A stretch of 49,194 bases of DNA from NCBI GenBank assembly GCA_022792885.1, contig JAAWBX010000028.1:1-49194 (forward strand), read 5' to 3'. The notes beneath the pieces were generated by a model. It was not told the DNA's origin and did no database searches. It saw nothing but the letters and a program-made list of their open reading frames with translations. The stretch comes from Lachnospiraceae bacterium. GTDB taxonomy: Bacteria > Bacillota > Clostridia > Lachnospirales > Lachnospiraceae. Below are positions 33,231 through 41,420 of this stretch, in pieces; positions within the stretch are counted from its first letter, which is position 1; every line of letters begins with the position of its first letter. A program made the position numbers and the translations under genes.

Positions 33231-34772
33231 ATGATAAAAGTACAGGAATACAGAGGCCATATTCGAAACTGGGCGGAGCTTTGCGGAAAGCTTGGGATTG
33301 ATGCCGCCTTGCCAAGAGAAGAGCGGGAACCGCTCATTCTCAAACGGGCTTATGAAACCTGGGGATGCGATATGGGGCTTTATCTGCACGGGATGTTTGC
33401 GTTTTCTTTGTGGGATGAGGAGAAAGAGCGACTGTTCTGTCTGCGGGATCCTTTCGGAACGAAGCCTTTTTATTATTATGAGACGGAAGACGGCAGGCTG
33501 CTTACCGGTACGAAGATTCGGGGGATTTTGGAACGGCCGGGATTTGTGAAAAAACTGAACGAGGAGATGCTTCAGATCTATCTGAGCCTGACATATGCGG
33601 GCGGGGAGAATACGTTTTTTACGGGATTGAAGAAGTTGATGCCCGGCCATTATCTTATCTGGCAGGACGGCGTGCTTCAGATCGAACGCTATTGGAAACC
33701 GGAATTTCATCCGGACGAGAGCAAGACGCTTGAGGAATGGGCGGATGAGATACATGGGGTTTTGCAGGCGATTATGCCGGAGGTGAAGGAAGAAACGGAG
33801 ACGGCGGAGAGTTTCCTGTCGGGAGGCGTGGATTCTTCTTACGTGTTGGCCATGTCCGACGTCCGGTTGACCGATTCCTGCGGATATGAGGACGCACGGT
33901 TTGACGAATCCGGCCTGGCGGCTGAGACGGCCCGATTTTTGGGAAGGGAGAATGCCCGCTGTCTGATTACACCGGAAGCGTATTTTGCGGCGGTTCCTTA
34001 TGTGATGTATGAGATGGAGCAGCCGTTGGGCGACGCCTCGGCCGTTGCGTTTGCGATTGCCTGTAAAGAGACCGCGAAGCATACAAAGCTCTGTTATTCC
34101 GGCGAGGGCGCCGACGAATTTTTCGGAGGGTATAATATGTACCGCAACGCGAAGCGTTACGGAGATAATCTGAAGACCTTCTATGTGGGGAATACCAATA
34201 TTATGAAGGAGGAAGAGAAGAGAGCTCTTCTGAAAAATTATGATGCCGACGTGCTTCCGATCGAGCTGGCGGTCGATATTTATAAGGAAAACGAAGGGCT
34301 GGATCCTCTGAGCCGAATGTCCGATGTGGATATCCGCATTTGGCTGGAGGGGGATATTTACCTGAATGTGGACAAGATGAGCGAAGCCGCCGGACTGGAG
34401 ATCCGGATGCCTCTTACGGATCGGAGGATTTTTGACATTGCGTCCCGGATGCCCTCCCGCTATAAAGTAAACGAGGAGCAGAATAAGGTCGCGTTTCGGA
34501 CGGCGGCCTCGAAAGTCCTGCCGGAGGAGATCGCTTTTCGTAAGAAACTGGGTTTTATTGTGCCGATCCGGATCTGGCTGGCGGATGCAAGGTATCATTC
34601 GGATGTGCGGGAGAAGTTTCACAGCGAAGCGGCGAAGAAATTTTTCCGTGTGGATGAGATTGACCGTATTTTTGAGGATTATGTGGGCGGAAACTCGGAT
34701 AATTGGCGTAAGGTCTGGACGATCTACACGTTTTTGGTATGGTATGAGGAGTATTTCGAAAAGAGACGGTAA
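33231..34772 (+). CDS. Asparagine synthetase without glutaminase cysteine
   Basis: 513 residues. The C-terminal half is an asparagine synthase with the ATP-pyrophosphatase loop SFLSGGVDSSYVL (about residues 193-205) and GEGADEFFGGYN. The N-terminal half keeps part of the class II glutaminase fold (GMFAFSLWDEEKERLFCLRDPFGTKPFYYY) but not the usual N-terminal MCGI; it begins MIKVQEYRGHIRNW, so the nucleophile Cys is absent. It may therefore use free ammonia or be a specialised ATP-dependent amide ligase. GGGAGAAATACAA precedes the ATG; it begins 52 bases after the NifX-like gene. Confidence 0.85.
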   Translation: MIKVQEYRGHIRNWAELCGKLGIDAALPREEREPLILKRAYETWGCDMGLYLHGMFAFSLWDEEKERLFCLRDPFGTKPFYYYETEDGRLLTGTKIRGILERPGFVKKLNEEMLQIYLSLTYAGGENTFFTGLKKLMPGHYLIWQDGVLQIERYWKPEFHPDESKTLEEWADEIHGVLQAIMPEVKEETETAESFLSGGVDSSYVLAMSDVRLTDSCGYEDARFDESGLAAETARFLGRENARCLITPEAYFAAVPYVMYEMEQPLGDASAVAFAIACKETAKHTKLCYSGEGADEFFGGYNMYRNAKRYGDNLKTFYVGNTNIMKEEEKRALLKNYDADVLPIELAVDIYKENEGLDPLSRMSDVDIRIWLEGDIYLNVDKMSEAAGLEIRMPLTDRRIFDIASRMPSRYKVNEEQNKVAFRTAASKVLPEEIAFRKKLGFIVPIRIWLADARYHSDVREKFHSEAAKKFFRVDEIDRIFEDYVGGNSDNWRKVWTIYTFLVWYEEYFEKRR

Positions 34773-34788
34773 AAAATTTAAAAAGGGA

Positions 34789-34817
34789 TTGACAAAAAAG
34801 TTAGGAAGTGCTAACAT
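34789..34817 (+). promoter_or_regulatory. feo operon promoter
   Basis: TTGACA at 34789-34794 and TAACAT at 34812-34817 with a 17-base spacer. The operator-like dyads overlap the -10 and lie just downstream. Confidence 0.8.
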
Positions 34818-34876
34818 AAATGCGGTTAGAACTTACTAACTTTTTTTAAACACCTGTGGTTAGTTAAAACTTACTA
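34800..34876. promoter_or_regulatory. Repeated operator-like dyads in the feo promoter
   Basis: GTTAGGAAGTGCTAAC (34800-34815) lies between -35 and -10 and overlaps the -10. GTTAGAACTTACTAAC (34825-34840) is at the start point. Both share perfect GTTAG/CTAAC arms with a six-base centre. A degenerate third copy, GTTAGTTAAAACTTACTA, is at 34859-34876. The TTAG..CTAA arms resemble DtxR/IdeR/MntR-family boxes; iron-dependent repression of feo is inferred. A DtxR-family regulator is not in the window. Confidence 0.6.
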
Positions 34877-34894
34877 TGAAAAGGAGATCGTATC

Positions 34895-35107
34895 ATGCCG
34901 TTATTATTCGCAAAACCCGGTGAGGAAAACGTGATAAAAAAGATCGGCGGCAAGCCGGAAGTGAGGGCTCATCTGGAAAATCTTGGCTTTGTATCCGGCG
35001 GAAGGATTCGGGTCGTGTCCGCGATCGGAGGAAATCTGATCGTGAATGTGAAGGGATCCCGGGTGGCAATCAGCCGCGAGACGGCCGGGAAGATCATACT
35101 TTGTTAA
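34895..35107 (+). CDS. feoA: FeoA family protein (first copy)
   Basis: 70 residues forming one SH3-like FeoA domain: VRAHLENLGFVSGGRIRVVS, then GNLIVNVKGSRVAISRETAGKI. FeoA is a small cytoplasmic partner of the ferrous iron transporter FeoB. AAAAGGAGATCG precedes the ATG. The first of three 45-base tandem repeats begins inside its last codons (ACTTTGTTAA at 35098), so the repeats seem to have grown from this gene's 3' end or to have provided it. Confidence 0.9.
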   Translation: MPLLFAKPGEENVIKKIGGKPEVRAHLENLGFVSGGRIRVVSAIGGNLIVNVKGSRVAISRETAGKIILC

Positions 35108-35230
35108 TCGCCGAATGGCGATACGGGATACCCGAAGGGTGAACTTTGTTAATCGCCGAATGGCGATACGGGATACCCGAAGGGTGAACTTTGTTAATCG
35201 CCGAATGGCGATACGGGATACCCGGAGGGG
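35098..35230 (+). repeat. 45-base tandem repeat, three copies, two hairpins each
   Basis: Units start at 35098, 35143 and 35188. Each reads ACTTTGTTAA, then the hairpin TCGCCGAATGGCGA, then TACGGGATACCCGAAGGGTG, where CGGG and CCCG pair. The first two units are identical; the third differs only near its end (CCCGGAGGGG). They fill the space between feoA1 and feoA2. The same hairpin order occurs upstream of rubredoxin at 21911-21951. The last copy ends 34 bases before the feoA2 ATG. Confidence 0.92.
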
Positions 35231-35263
35231 ACAGTTTGGGAGTGACAGATCGGGAGGAAGAAA

Positions 35264-35503
35264 ATGAAGACGTTAAAGCAGGCGGGAATCGGGGAGACGG
35301 TCCGCGTGGTGAAGCTCCACGGAGAGGGGGCTACGAGGCGCCGGATCATGGATATGGGAATTACAAAAGGTGTGGAAATCCGCATCCGTAAAGTGGCTCC
35401 GTTGGGGGATCCGGTGGAAGTTACCGTGAGGGGATACGAGCTGTCCCTGCGAAAAGCGGACGCGGACAGAATCGAAGTGGAAGAAAGTCAGGGGGGAAAA
35501 TGA
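35264..35503 (+). CDS. feoA: FeoA family protein (second copy)
   Basis: 79 residues with one FeoA domain: VRVVKLHGEGATRRRIMDMG, then GDPVEVTVRGYELSLRKADADRIEV. It differs clearly from the first copy, so the pair is old, not a recent duplication. Tandem FeoA proteins before FeoB are common in Clostridia. GGGAGGAAGAAA precedes the ATG. Its stop overlaps the FeoB start as ATGA, so the two are translationally coupled. Confidence 0.92.
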   Translation: MKTLKQAGIGETVRVVKLHGEGATRRRIMDMGITKGVEIRIRKVAPLGDPVEVTVRGYELSLRKADADRIEVEESQGGK

Positions 35504-37896
35504 AAATGGGGATTCGAATCGCCCTTGCGGGCAACCCGAACAGCGGAAAAACAACTTTATTTAACGCTTTGACCGGTTCGAATCAGTTTGTGGGGAACTG
35601 GCCCGGCGTCACGGTGGAAAAGAAGGAAGGGAGACTGAAGAAGCATGAAGATGTGACGATTACGGATCTTCCGGGTATTTATTCGTTATCACCTTACACG
35701 TTGGAAGAAGTGGTAGCCAGGAATTATCTGGTCGGAGAGCGGCCGGATGCCATGTTAAATATTATTGACGGTACAAATCTTGAGAGAAATCTGTATCTGA
35801 CGACACAGTTGACGGAATTGGGGATTCCGATGGTCGTTGCCGTCAATATGATGGATGTCGTTAGGAAGAACGGGGATAAGATTCGAATAGAGGAGCTGTC
35901 TAGGAAGCTGGGCTGTAAAGTGGTCGAGATCTCCGCGCTGAAGGGGGACGGCGTTATGGAAGCGGCAGAAGAGGCTATTCGGGCCGCCAAAGGGGCGAAA
36001 ACCGTTCCGACGCACGGTTTCAGCGGGCCGGTGGAGCACGCGATCGCTCATATTGAAGAAGCGGCCGTACATAATATGCCGGAGGAGCAGCAGCGCTGGT
36101 ATGCGATCAAAATTTTTGAGCGGGACGAAAAGGTTCTGGAACAAATGGCGCTGGGCGAAGGCGTGATGAGTCATATCGAGGAAGATATTAAGGCTGCGGA
36201 GAAAGAACTGGACGACGATGCGGAGAGTATCATCACCAATGAGAGATATCTCTATATCGCGTCTCTGATTCGGGGGTGTTATACAAAGAAGGACAGTGAG
36301 GGCGGAACGGTTTCGGATCGGATCGATCGTATCGTTACGAATCGAATTTTGGCGCTCCCGATTTTTGCTTTTGTCATGATCCTGGTGTATTATGTGTCCG
36401 TGAGCACGGTCGGGAGCCGGGCGACGGATTGGGTCAATGACGGCGTGTTCGGCGACGGCTGGCGTTTGTTTGGTATCGGTTCTTCGGCCTATGAGGAAGC
36501 CGCGGAAGAATACGTAATTCCCGGGGCGATCGTAGAAGCGTTCGAGGCGGCGGCGGAAGAAGCGGAAAAGAAACCGGATGAGGCCCGAGATCTCAAGACA
36601 ACCGCATACCTGTACGACGATGAAAGCGGAGAGATAGCGGCGGAAATACCGGTGGATTATGCGGCTTATCAGGAGGCGGCCGGGATGGAGGAACCCGATC
36701 CGGCCGAATATGGCGTCTGGGTGCCGGGTATTCCGGTTTTGATAGAAAACGGTTTGGAGGCCGTGGCTTGCGCCGATTGGCTGAAAGGGTTGATTTTGGA
36801 CGGCATCGTAGGGGGTGTCGGAGCGGTGCTCGGTTTTGTGCCTCAGATGCTGGTGTTGTTTTTGTTTCTCGCGTTTCTGGAGTCCTGCGGTTATATGGCG
36901 CGTATCGCCTTTGTAATGGATCGGATCTTCCGCAAATTCGGGCTCTCCGGCAAATCGTTTATTCCGATGCTGATCGGGACCGGCTGCGGCGTGCCCGGTA
37001 TCATGGCGTCCCGCACGATCGAAAACGATCGCGACCGCAAGATGACGATTATAACGACGACCTTTATTCCCTGCGGGGCAAAACTTCCGATTATTGCTCT
37101 GATTGCCGGGGCGTTGTTCGGCGGGGCCTGGTGGGTATCTCCCAGCGCGTATTTTGTGGGGGTCGCGGCGATTGTTCTTTCCGGTATTATGCTGAAAAAG
37201 ACGAAACGGTTTGCCGGTGATCCGGCGCCCTTCGTTATGGAATTGCCGGCTTACCACTGGCCGACGGTGGGGAACGTGCTTCGTTCCATGTGGGAGCGCG
37301 GCTGGTCTTTTATTAAAAAGGCCGGCACGATCATTCTTCTGTCCTCAATGGTTCTGTGGTTTTTGCAGGCGTTTGGCGTGGAAGAAGGCGGCTTCGGAAT
37401 GGTGGAAGATCTGAACAATTCCGTGTTGGCGGGGATCGGCAGTGCGATCGCTTGGATTTTTACCCCTCTGGGCTGGGGAAATTGGCAGAGCGCGGTAGCG
37501 ACGATCACCGGCCTGATTGCGAAAGAAAACGTGGTGGGTACGTTTGGCGTATTGTTCGGCGGTTTTGACGAGGTGGCGGAAAACGGCTGGCAGGTATGGG
37601 TGAATATGAGGGAGGCGTTTACCCCGTTAAGTTCGTATTCGTTCCTGATATTTAATCTGTTGTGCGCGCCCTGTTTCGCGGCGATCGGCGCCATTCGCCG
37701 GGAGATGAACAACGCGAAATGGACCTGGTTTGCGATCGGTTATCAATGTGGTTTCGCTTATGCGGTATCTTTGATCGTGTATCAGATCGGGGGTGTTTTC
37801 ACGGGAGACGTCAATGCGGTCGGTTTGGCTGCAGCCCTGGTTTTGCTGGCGTTTTTCCTGTATATGCTGTTGCGGCCGGGGAAAGAGGAATCATAA
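35500..37896 (+). CDS. feoB: Ferrous iron transporter FeoB
   Basis: 798 residues. The N-terminal G domain has LAGNPNSGKTTLFNALTG, ITDLPGIYSL and VNMMD; a GDI-like linker follows, then membrane helices with the gate motifs IGTGCGVPGIMASRTI and FIPCGAKLPIIALIAG. It imports ferrous iron across the cytoplasmic membrane. It is longer than the common 650-750 residues because of an acidic insertion at about residues 315-415 between the first helix and the next, probably extracellular. The start overlaps feoA2 (ATGA), and a terminator follows. Confidence 0.96.
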   Translation: MKMGIRIALAGNPNSGKTTLFNALTGSNQFVGNWPGVTVEKKEGRLKKHEDVTITDLPGIYSLSPYTLEEVVARNYLVGERPDAMLNIIDGTNLERNLYLTTQLTELGIPMVVAVNMMDVVRKNGDKIRIEELSRKLGCKVVEISALKGDGVMEAAEEAIRAAKGAKTVPTHGFSGPVEHAIAHIEEAAVHNMPEEQQRWYAIKIFERDEKVLEQMALGEGVMSHIEEDIKAAEKELDDDAESIITNERYLYIASLIRGCYTKKDSEGGTVSDRIDRIVTNRILALPIFAFVMILVYYVSVSTVGSRATDWVNDGVFGDGWRLFGIGSSAYEEAAEEYVIPGAIVEAFEAAAEEAEKKPDEARDLKTTAYLYDDESGEIAAEIPVDYAAYQEAAGMEEPDPAEYGVWVPGIPVLIENGLEAVACADWLKGLILDGIVGGVGAVLGFVPQMLVLFLFLAFLESCGYMARIAFVMDRIFRKFGLSGKSFIPMLIGTGCGVPGIMASRTIENDRDRKMTIITTTFIPCGAKLPIIALIAGALFGGAWWVSPSAYFVGVAAIVLSGIMLKKTKRFAGDPAPFVMELPAYHWPTVGNVLRSMWERGWSFIKKAGTIILLSSMVLWFLQAFGVEEGGFGMVEDLNNSVLAGIGSAIAWIFTPLGWGNWQSAVATITGLIAKENVVGTFGVLFGGFDEVAENGWQVWVNMREAFTPLSSYSFLIFNLLCAPCFAAIGAIRREMNNAKWTWFAIGYQCGFAYAVSLIVYQIGGVFTGDVNAVGLAAALVLLAFFLYMLLRPGKEES

Positions 37897-37916
37897 CAGA
37901 AGATAAAGAGACGAAC

Positions 37917-37956
37917 GGCGGGACACAAAAATTTGTGCCCCGCCTCATGTTTTTTT
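37917..37956 (+). terminator. feo operon terminator
   Basis: GGCGGG with ACACAAA pairs with TTTGTG and CCCGCC (37917-37944), followed by a run of T to 37956. Confidence 0.85.
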
Positions 37957-37988
37957 AATATGGACGAGGATCCTTTGGCGCTGCGTTT

Positions 37989-39698
37989 TTACTGCGCTGC
38001 GTCGTTCAGCAATTTTGATTTTAACCACAAACCGGTTTCCGACAAGTCGTCGTCCGTCCAGCCGCTTAACTTGCTGCAGCCGGGTTTTAAAAGGGCCGTC
38101 GTTTCCTGTTTGTTGGAAAGGCTCCAGCCGACGTAGGAAATGTTGTTGTTTTTGATCAGGTCATACCAGGCTTCCGCCTGACCGTAATCGACGGCGCCGT
38201 TTCCGGAAGCGTCGCAGATGCTGAACTCACTGATGAGAATCGCGAGCTGTTTTTCTCTGGCGCTCAGAAGTTTGCTGCGGATGTTGTCCCCGTGAGTGGC
38301 CGCATAAAAATGCAGGGAATACATAATGTTTTCAAAAGCGAGCGGATCGTCGGCGGCCGTGTCCACATCCTGGGACCAGGTGGGCGTTCCGACGATCACG
38401 ACGGCGTTGGGGTCGTTGGCCCGTATGACGGGAATGACCGATTCGGCGTAGCTCTTTACGTCGGCCCAGGAGGAACCGTTAGGTTCGTTGCAGATCTCAT
38501 ACAAAACGTTGTCATAACCGGCGTAGGAGGATGACATTTCGGCGAAGAAATCCTTGGCTTCGTTCTCATAAGTCTTGGGGTTGCCGTCGCTTAAAATGTG
38601 CCAGTCGATGATCACGTACATTCCCAGATCCGAAGCGGCCGCCACGCCGTCCCGGATTCGCTGTTTTAGCTGTTCCCGATCTCCGCCGGTGCAGTAGCCG
38701 CCGTATTCGCCGGTGTACATGGCGAGGCGGATTACATTGGCGCCCCAGTCGTCGCGGAGGGTGCGGAAGGCGTCGGCATTCACGTACTCCGGATACCAGG
38801 CGAGGCCATGGGTGCTTACGCCGCGGAGCTGATAGAGCGCGCCGTTCTGGTCTACCAGATCCGGTCCGGCGATCGACAGGGCTCCGTGCGTGCCAAAAGG
38901 ATTGCCGTTGTCGCCTAAGGCCGGAGGCCGGGAAGAATTGCCGCCGGAGCCGCCGGGAGAGGACGGAGATGCGGCTGCGGAGGAATTGCCGGCGGAAGGC
39001 CTGCCGCCCGGGCGTCCGTTGGCGGAGACGTGGGGGGAATCGGGATTTTTCGTATCGTCCTGTCCGGAGGAATTACCGGGTATTTCGGATTCTTCTAACC
39101 GAGTGGAGGGTCCGTAATACTCTTTACCGGAAATAAAAAGACAAACCTGTTTTTGCGCGTCTCCCAGATCCGGTTCCGTGTCCGAAGCGACGATGAAACC
39201 GAAGGTCAGGGTCTGTCCGGTCGGAATGTTTTTGTTGTAATCCACCGCCTGGACGATCAGCGTATTTTCTTCGATCCGGTAAGTTCCGTTCCAGTTGCCG
39301 TCCAGAGTGATCGGGCAGGAGAACGGGATTCGGACTTCCCAGTCCGTCAGTTCCGAGCCGCTTTCGTTTTTGACTTCCGCGTCGATCTGGCAAAAATAGC
39401 GTCCGTTGCTCTGCCAGGAGGAGCGGTTGATCAATGTGACCTGGGAAAGCGCCGGGGAAGCGGTTTCGTCGGGCCGGTCGGTTGTTTCAGCGATCGTTGT
39501 CGGGGCTTCGGTCGTCGCCTGCACATTTTTTGTGCCGGCTGACCGGGTGCTCGCCGCGCTTTCTTTGGTTTCTTCCGGAATGGAGGATGTGTCGGCGTCC
39601 GAGCTTCGGGTATTACAGCCGAAAAGGCAGCTCGCTGTGAAAAGGCAGCACAAAGCCAAAAAGAGTCGGAAAAAACGTTGCTTTTTAATCGTGTTCAT
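37989..39698 (-). CDS. Secreted GH5 endoglucanase lipoprotein with cellulose-binding-like domain
   Basis: 569 residues. Lipoprotein signal with FTASCLFGC (C28), an Ala/Thr/Ser linker, a CBM2/CBM3-like beta domain (about 85-205, INRSSWQSNGRYFCQIDAEV and SELTDWEVRIPF), a Pro/Ser/Gly linker, then a GH5 catalytic domain (about 265-560). Catalytic acid E405 is in YEICNEPNGSS and nucleophile E491 in LISEFS; VIIDWHILSDGNP is typical of GH5 subfamily 2. It would cut beta-1,4-glucans on the cell surface. AAAGGAGTGCCTT precedes the ATG. It stands alone with no other glycan genes. Confidence 0.93.
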   Translation of the reverse strand: MNTIKKQRFFRLFLALCCLFTASCLFGCNTRSSDADTSSIPEETKESAASTRSAGTKNVQATTEAPTTIAETTDRPDETASPALSQVTLINRSSWQSNGRYFCQIDAEVKNESGSELTDWEVRIPFSCPITLDGNWNGTYRIEENTLIVQAVDYNKNIPTGQTLTFGFIVASDTEPDLGDAQKQVCLFISGKEYYGPSTRLEESEIPGNSSGQDDTKNPDSPHVSANGRPGGRPSAGNSSAAASPSSPGGSGGNSSRPPALGDNGNPFGTHGALSIAGPDLVDQNGALYQLRGVSTHGLAWYPEYVNADAFRTLRDDWGANVIRLAMYTGEYGGYCTGGDREQLKQRIRDGVAAASDLGMYVIIDWHILSDGNPKTYENEAKDFFAEMSSSYAGYDNVLYEICNEPNGSSWADVKSYAESVIPVIRANDPNAVVIVGTPTWSQDVDTAADDPLAFENIMYSLHFYAATHGDNIRSKLLSAREKQLAILISEFSICDASGNGAVDYGQAEAWYDLIKNNNISYVGWSLSNKQETTALLKPGCSKLSGWTDDDLSETGLWLKSKLLNDAAQ

Positions 39699-39721
39699 AA
39701 GGCACTCCTTTGAATGAAATT

Positions 39722-39759
39722 CGATGCCTCGACCGCGATGCCTGCGAAACGAGGCATCG
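39722..39759 (-). promoter_or_regulatory. Ten-base inverted repeat in the cellulase leader
   Basis: CGATGCCTCG (39722-39731) and CGAGGCATCG (39750-39759) are perfect inverted copies with an 18-base gap, between the putative -10 (TATAAT on the minus strand at 39787-39792) and the cellulase start. It could be an operator or a leader hairpin. Confidence 0.45.
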
Positions 39760-39786
39760 GATTCGGGTGAGAGGTGTATTTTTTTA

Positions 39787-39792
39787 ATTATA
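39787..39792 (-). promoter_or_regulatory. Likely -10 box of the cellulase gene
   Basis: TATAAT on the minus strand, 88 bases before the start codon. The -35 region (TGGCTT) is poor. Confidence 0.4.
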
Positions 39793-39932
39793 CAGGATTT
39801 CGGCGATAAAAGCCACTTCTAAATTGCGGATGTTCGGATGTTTAAAAGGATTTGCGGTGCGGATTTATTTTGTGGTAAAATAGAAAATATCATTGCCTGA
39901 CAGGGCGCGTGCGGTCGGAGAAAAACGAATGA

Positions 39933-40103
39933 ATACACTTTATCCATGAATATGTGGAGCGGGGATTTGGGTTGTGTATTACCCCGCGGATGACGTTTGA
40001 CTGCAATCCCAGGCGTGTCAAAGTATGGCCGCTGTATCCCCAGATCTATCGGATTGTCGGTCTGGTAACGGTATATCCGGATTATATCACGCCGGGGAAT
40101 TAG
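39933..40103 (+). pseudogene. Remnant of a LysR-type regulator, C-terminal end
   Basis: The space 39699-40202 has no intact gene. One frame, open from 39933 to TAG at 40101, has 56 codons reading FIHEYVERGFGLCITPRM then RRVKVWPLYPQIYRIVGLVT and YPDYITPGN. This resembles the end of LysR ligand-binding domains (V..G.GI.lLP..., then ...PLYP...R.IGLV). It has no start codon and no DNA-binding part, so it is a decayed 3' end, probably of the former regulator of the aminotransferase cluster starting at 40203. Confidence 0.5.
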
Positions 40104-40202
40104 TTGAGAAAAAACTCATCTGATCGTGAAGAAAAATGCTCTGGACATATTCAGTTATCATACTTAAGATAAAAATATAAAAGGATACGGGAGGTAGCGA
40201 GT

Positions 40203-41420
40203 ATGGTGAACTATGCCGGACGAATTTCCGTTATGGAGGACGAAGTAAAGAAGCTGAAGGTTTTGACGGAATCTTTGGTGAACGCAGGTATCATATCGTT
40301 TGCCGGCGGGGCTCCGGGTAAGGAAGCTTATCCGTTTGAAGAGTTGAGAGAGATCTCACAGGATCTGTTTCGGGCCGGCCCTGCGGGTTATGAATCCCTG
40401 AAATACGGCTCCGTGAACGGGAGTGAGGAGCTCAGAATCGAGATCAAAGAGAAACTTCTGGCGCCGAGGGGGCTGGATACGGAGATCGGGAATATCATGG
40501 TCACGGCCGGAGGGATTCAGCCGATGAATCTTCTGTCCCAGCTCTATCTGGATCCCGGCGACAACATTCTTGTGGAGACGCCGTCTTTTGTACATACCAG
40601 TATGATCTATAAGATGTTCCAGGCCAACCTGATTCCCTGCGCGATGGATAACGAAGGACTTGTTATGGAGGATGTGGAGGAGAAGATCCGCAAATATTCT
40701 CCCAAGTTTATTTACACGGTACCCACATTCCAGAATCCGACGGGAGTAACCATGTCCCTGGCGCGCAGAAAGAAGCTGGCAGAACTCGGAGCGGAATACG
40801 ACGTGATGATCGTGGAGGACGATCCTTACCGGGAGATCCGTTACAGCGGGGAAACGCTCCCTTATATCAAGTCGTTTGACAAGAGCGGCCATGTGATTTT
40901 AGCGAACAGTTTTTCCAAGATATTCTCCCCGGGAGCCAGGCTGGGCTATCTGGTGGCGGAAAAAGAGATCATCGACAGGCTCTGCAATGTGAAACTGGGA
41001 ACGGATACCTGTACCAATACGATCGCACAGAGCCTCTGCGCCGAATTTTTCCGAAGAGGGTATTATCCGAAGCATCTGGAGCGTTTGTGCGACCTGTACC
41101 GGAGCCGGAGGGACGTGTTTTTGAAGGCGATCGACGAGACCTTCCCGGAAGGGACGAAGCATACGATGCCGGACGGCGGTTATTATACGTGGGTGGAACT
41201 GCCGGAGGAGATCGACGCTTCTTCCATGAAAGCGGAGATTGCGGAGAAATTGAACGTCTGCTATGGCGACGGCGCGATTTTCTTTTCGGAAGGGACGCTT
41301 GAGGGGGCCGGAAGGAACTGCCTCCGCATGAACTTCAGCGGCCTGGATGAGGAGACGATCGATACCTATGCCCGGAAACTGGGAGAATTTTTCTGCCGTG
41401 TGAAGGGAGGCGCCCGATGA
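40203..41420 (+). CDS. PLP-dependent aminotransferase (fold type I)
   Basis: 405 residues. The PLP lysine is in LANSFSKIFSPGARLGYL (about residue 240); YTVPTFQNPTGVTMS holds the conserved Asn-Pro and VEDDPYREIRYSG the conserved Asp. The order and ISFAGGAPGKEAYP near the N-terminus match the 2-aminoadipate/aromatic aminotransferase (LysN, MocR-related) group without an HTH part. GGGAGGTAGCG precedes the ATG. The HpcH aldolase remnant overlaps its stop (ATGA). The substrate is likely an aromatic or branched 2-amino acid. Confidence 0.9.
   Translation: MVNYAGRISVMEDEVKKLKVLTESLVNAGIISFAGGAPGKEAYPFEELREISQDLFRAGPAGYESLKYGSVNGSEELRIEIKEKLLAPRGLDTEIGNIMVTAGGIQPMNLLSQLYLDPGDNILVETPSFVHTSMIYKMFQANLIPCAMDNEGLVMEDVEEKIRKYSPKFIYTVPTFQNPTGVTMSLARRKKLAELGAEYDVMIVEDDPYREIRYSGETLPYIKSFDKSGHVILANSFSKIFSPGARLGYLVAEKEIIDRLCNVKLGTDTCTNTIAQSLCAEFFRRGYYPKHLERLCDLYRSRRDVFLKAIDETFPEGTKHTMPDGGYYTWVELPEEIDASSMKAEIAEKLNVCYGDGAIFFSEGTLEGAGRNCLRMNFSGLDEETIDTYARKLGEFFCRVKGGAR

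Noticed and set aside
32853..34817. 654-codon open frame opposite the NifX-like and asparagine synthetase genes
   Set aside because: Overlaps two well-supported genes and has random-looking composition.
35098..35230. CRISPR array
   Set aside because: The 45-base units are directly tandem with no variable spacers and no cas genes, so not CRISPR.
35755..37257. 500-codon open frame opposite feoB
   Set aside because: Shadow of feoB; no domain and no start signal.
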